Below are positions 5,905 through 6,824 of a stretch of DNA of 6,824 nt, piece after piece. Position 1 is the stretch's first letter. Each line of letters starts with the position of its first letter. Made by a program: the position numbers and the translations under genes. The notes under the pieces were generated by a model. That model worked only from the letters and a program-made list of their open reading frames with translations, did not search any database and was not told the DNA's origin. The stretch is from Deltaproteobacteria bacterium (GTDB lineage Bacteria > UBA10199 > DSSB01). The DNA is taken from assembly GCA_021414045.1 (NCBI GenBank), contig JAIOPF010000331.1, positions 1-6,824 on the forward strand, in the 5' to 3' direction.

Positions 5905-6729
5905 TTAGCTTATTTCGAGGCTGCCCGTAAAGACTTCTTCGCCCGGTCCGGTCATGTAGACTCGGTTGTTCTTCTCGCTCCAGCGGATCTGCAGGTCTCC
6001 CCCTTTCAGGTGCAAGACGGCATCGCGCTGCGATTTGCCGGTGAGGACGGCGGCGACCAGGGAGGCGCAGGCGCCGGTGCCGCAGGCGAGGGTCTCGCCC
6101 GCGCCGCGCTCCCAGACCCGCATTTTCAGCTCGGCGGGTCCCAACACCTGGATGAACTCGACGTTGGTGCGTTTGGGGAAAAGGGGGTGTTTTTCCAGGA
6201 TGGGTCCCAAGGTCGTCACTGGGGCCTGCGAGACGTCGTCGACGAAGATCACGCAGTGGGGATTGCCCATGCTGACGCAGGTGATGTCGAGGTTATGGCC
6301 ATCCACCGCGAGAGGGCGATTGAGAATTTTGCCCTCGAGAGTGGTCGGGATGTCTTTTCCCTCGAGGATGGGTTCGCCCATGTCGACTTCGACCAAGCCG
6401 TCGACGAGGCGCGGACGAATGATGCCCGCCAAGGTTTCGATGGCCAACTCGTTCTTCGAGGTGGCGCCGTGGTCGACCAGATATTTGGCCACGCAGCGGA
6501 TGCCGTTACCGCACATTTCGACTTGGCCGCCATCGTTGTTGTAGATGTCCATCTTGAAATCCGCGCGCTCGGAGGGGCGGATGATCAATAGCTGGTCGCA
6601 GCCGATTCCGAAGCGCCGGTCGCAGAGATAGGCGGCTTGCTTGGCCAGATCGGGACAGTTTTCCTCGAGGCAATTGATGACGACGAAGTCGTTGCCCAAC
6701 CCGTGCATCTTGGTGAACTTCAGTTTCAT
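5905..6729 (-). CDS. dapF: Diaminopimelate epimerase
   Basis: A 274-residue cofactor-independent epimerase that interconverts LL-DAP and meso-DAP, supplying both peptidoglycan cross-links and the LysA substrate. It has the two pseudo-symmetric halves of the family, each with its catalytic cysteine: C73 in EMCGNGIRC and C216 in ETLACGTGAC. Other marks are the N-terminal FTKMHGLGNDF (5-15), RFGIGCDQ (39-46), MGNPHCV (154-160) and ERGAGET (207-213). Length is typical. The ATG at 6729 follows the upstream TAG with no gap (TAGATG), and AAGGAAG at 6745-6739 provides a ribosome site nine bases upstream, inside the end of lysA. Confidence 0.98.
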   Translation of the reverse strand: MKLKFTKMHGLGNDFVVINCLEENCPDLAKQAAYLCDRRFGIGCDQLLIIRPSERADFKMDIYNNDGGQVEMCGNGIRCVAKYLVDHGATSKNELAIETLAGIIRPRLVDGLVEVDMGEPILEGKDIPTTLEGKILNRPLAVDGHNLDITCVSMGNPHCVIFVDDVSQAPVTTLGPILEKHPLFPKRTNVEFIQVLGPAELKMRVWERGAGETLACGTGACASLVAAVLTGKSQRDAVLHLKGGDLQIRWSEKNNRVYMTGPGEEVFTGSLEIS

Positions 6730-6824
6730 CTAGGCGCTCTTCCTTTTTTTCAGGTCGGAGGGAATTTGCTCGCCGCGGATCAGGTCGGCGTAGTTCTCGC
6801 GCTTCCGTATCACGTAAAACTTGT
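6730..6824 (-). CDS. lysA: Probable diaminopimelate decarboxylase, C-terminal 30 codons only
   Basis: Only the last 30 codons and the TAG stop are inside the window; the gene enters from the right edge. The tail reads KFYVIRKRENYADLIRGEQI and then ends with a lysine-rich KKRKSA. The 'V.R.RE.Y.DLI' pattern matches the C-terminus of LysA, which decarboxylates meso-DAP to lysine. Its place directly before dapF with zero spacing, at the head of a dapF-dapA-dapB set, supports this strongly. Assignment rests on a short fragment plus context. Confidence 0.75.
   Translation of the reverse strand, partial: KFYVIRKRENYADLIRGEQIPSDLKKRKSA

Overview
The window carries an almost complete set of genes for the diaminopimelate (DAP)/lysine pathway that uses the LL-diaminopimelate aminotransferase (DapL) shortcut, with several less expected genes woven in. 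Base composition is GC-rich (estimated by eye in the high 50s percent). DAP synthesis, two exported proteins with type I signal peptides and a DapA that keeps the lysine-inhibition residues of the E. coli enzyme point to a Gram-negative bacterium. An uncultured deltaproteobacterium-like lineage is my best guess, but the sequence alone does not prove it.

Left half, + strand: the 3' part of dapL enters from the left edge (1-1155). It is followed 11 nt later by a secreted histidine phosphatase (1167-1988). Positions 1989-2063 hold a strong intrinsic terminator whose hairpin overlaps a good sigma70-type promoter. An alpha/beta hydrolase gene (2064-2927) begins on the base after the terminator's T-tract.

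Right half, - strand, read from the right edge leftward: lysA 3' end (6824-6730), dapF (6729-5905), dapA (5874-5002), a small exported protein of unknown function (4999-4487), dapB (4476-3694), and a fumarylacetoacetate hydrolase (FAH)-family enzyme (3697-2936). Spacings are 0, 30, 2 and 10 nt, then a 4-nt overlap, so this looks like one polycistronic operon. The two gene sets converge with only 8 nt between the stop codons at 2927 and 2936.

Together: DapA condenses pyruvate with aspartate semialdehyde, DapB reduces the product to tetrahydrodipicolinate, DapL converts this directly to LL-DAP, DapF epimerises it to meso-DAP for peptidoglycan, and LysA decarboxylates meso-DAP to lysine. No dapC, dapD, dapE or dapH is needed or seen. 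The unexplained parts are the exported protein between dapA and dapB, the FAH enzyme coupled to dapB, and the exported phosphatase behind dapL. No gap exceeds 300 bases; the largest is 75 nt (1989-2063). I see no RNA gene, insertion sequence, CRISPR array or origin.
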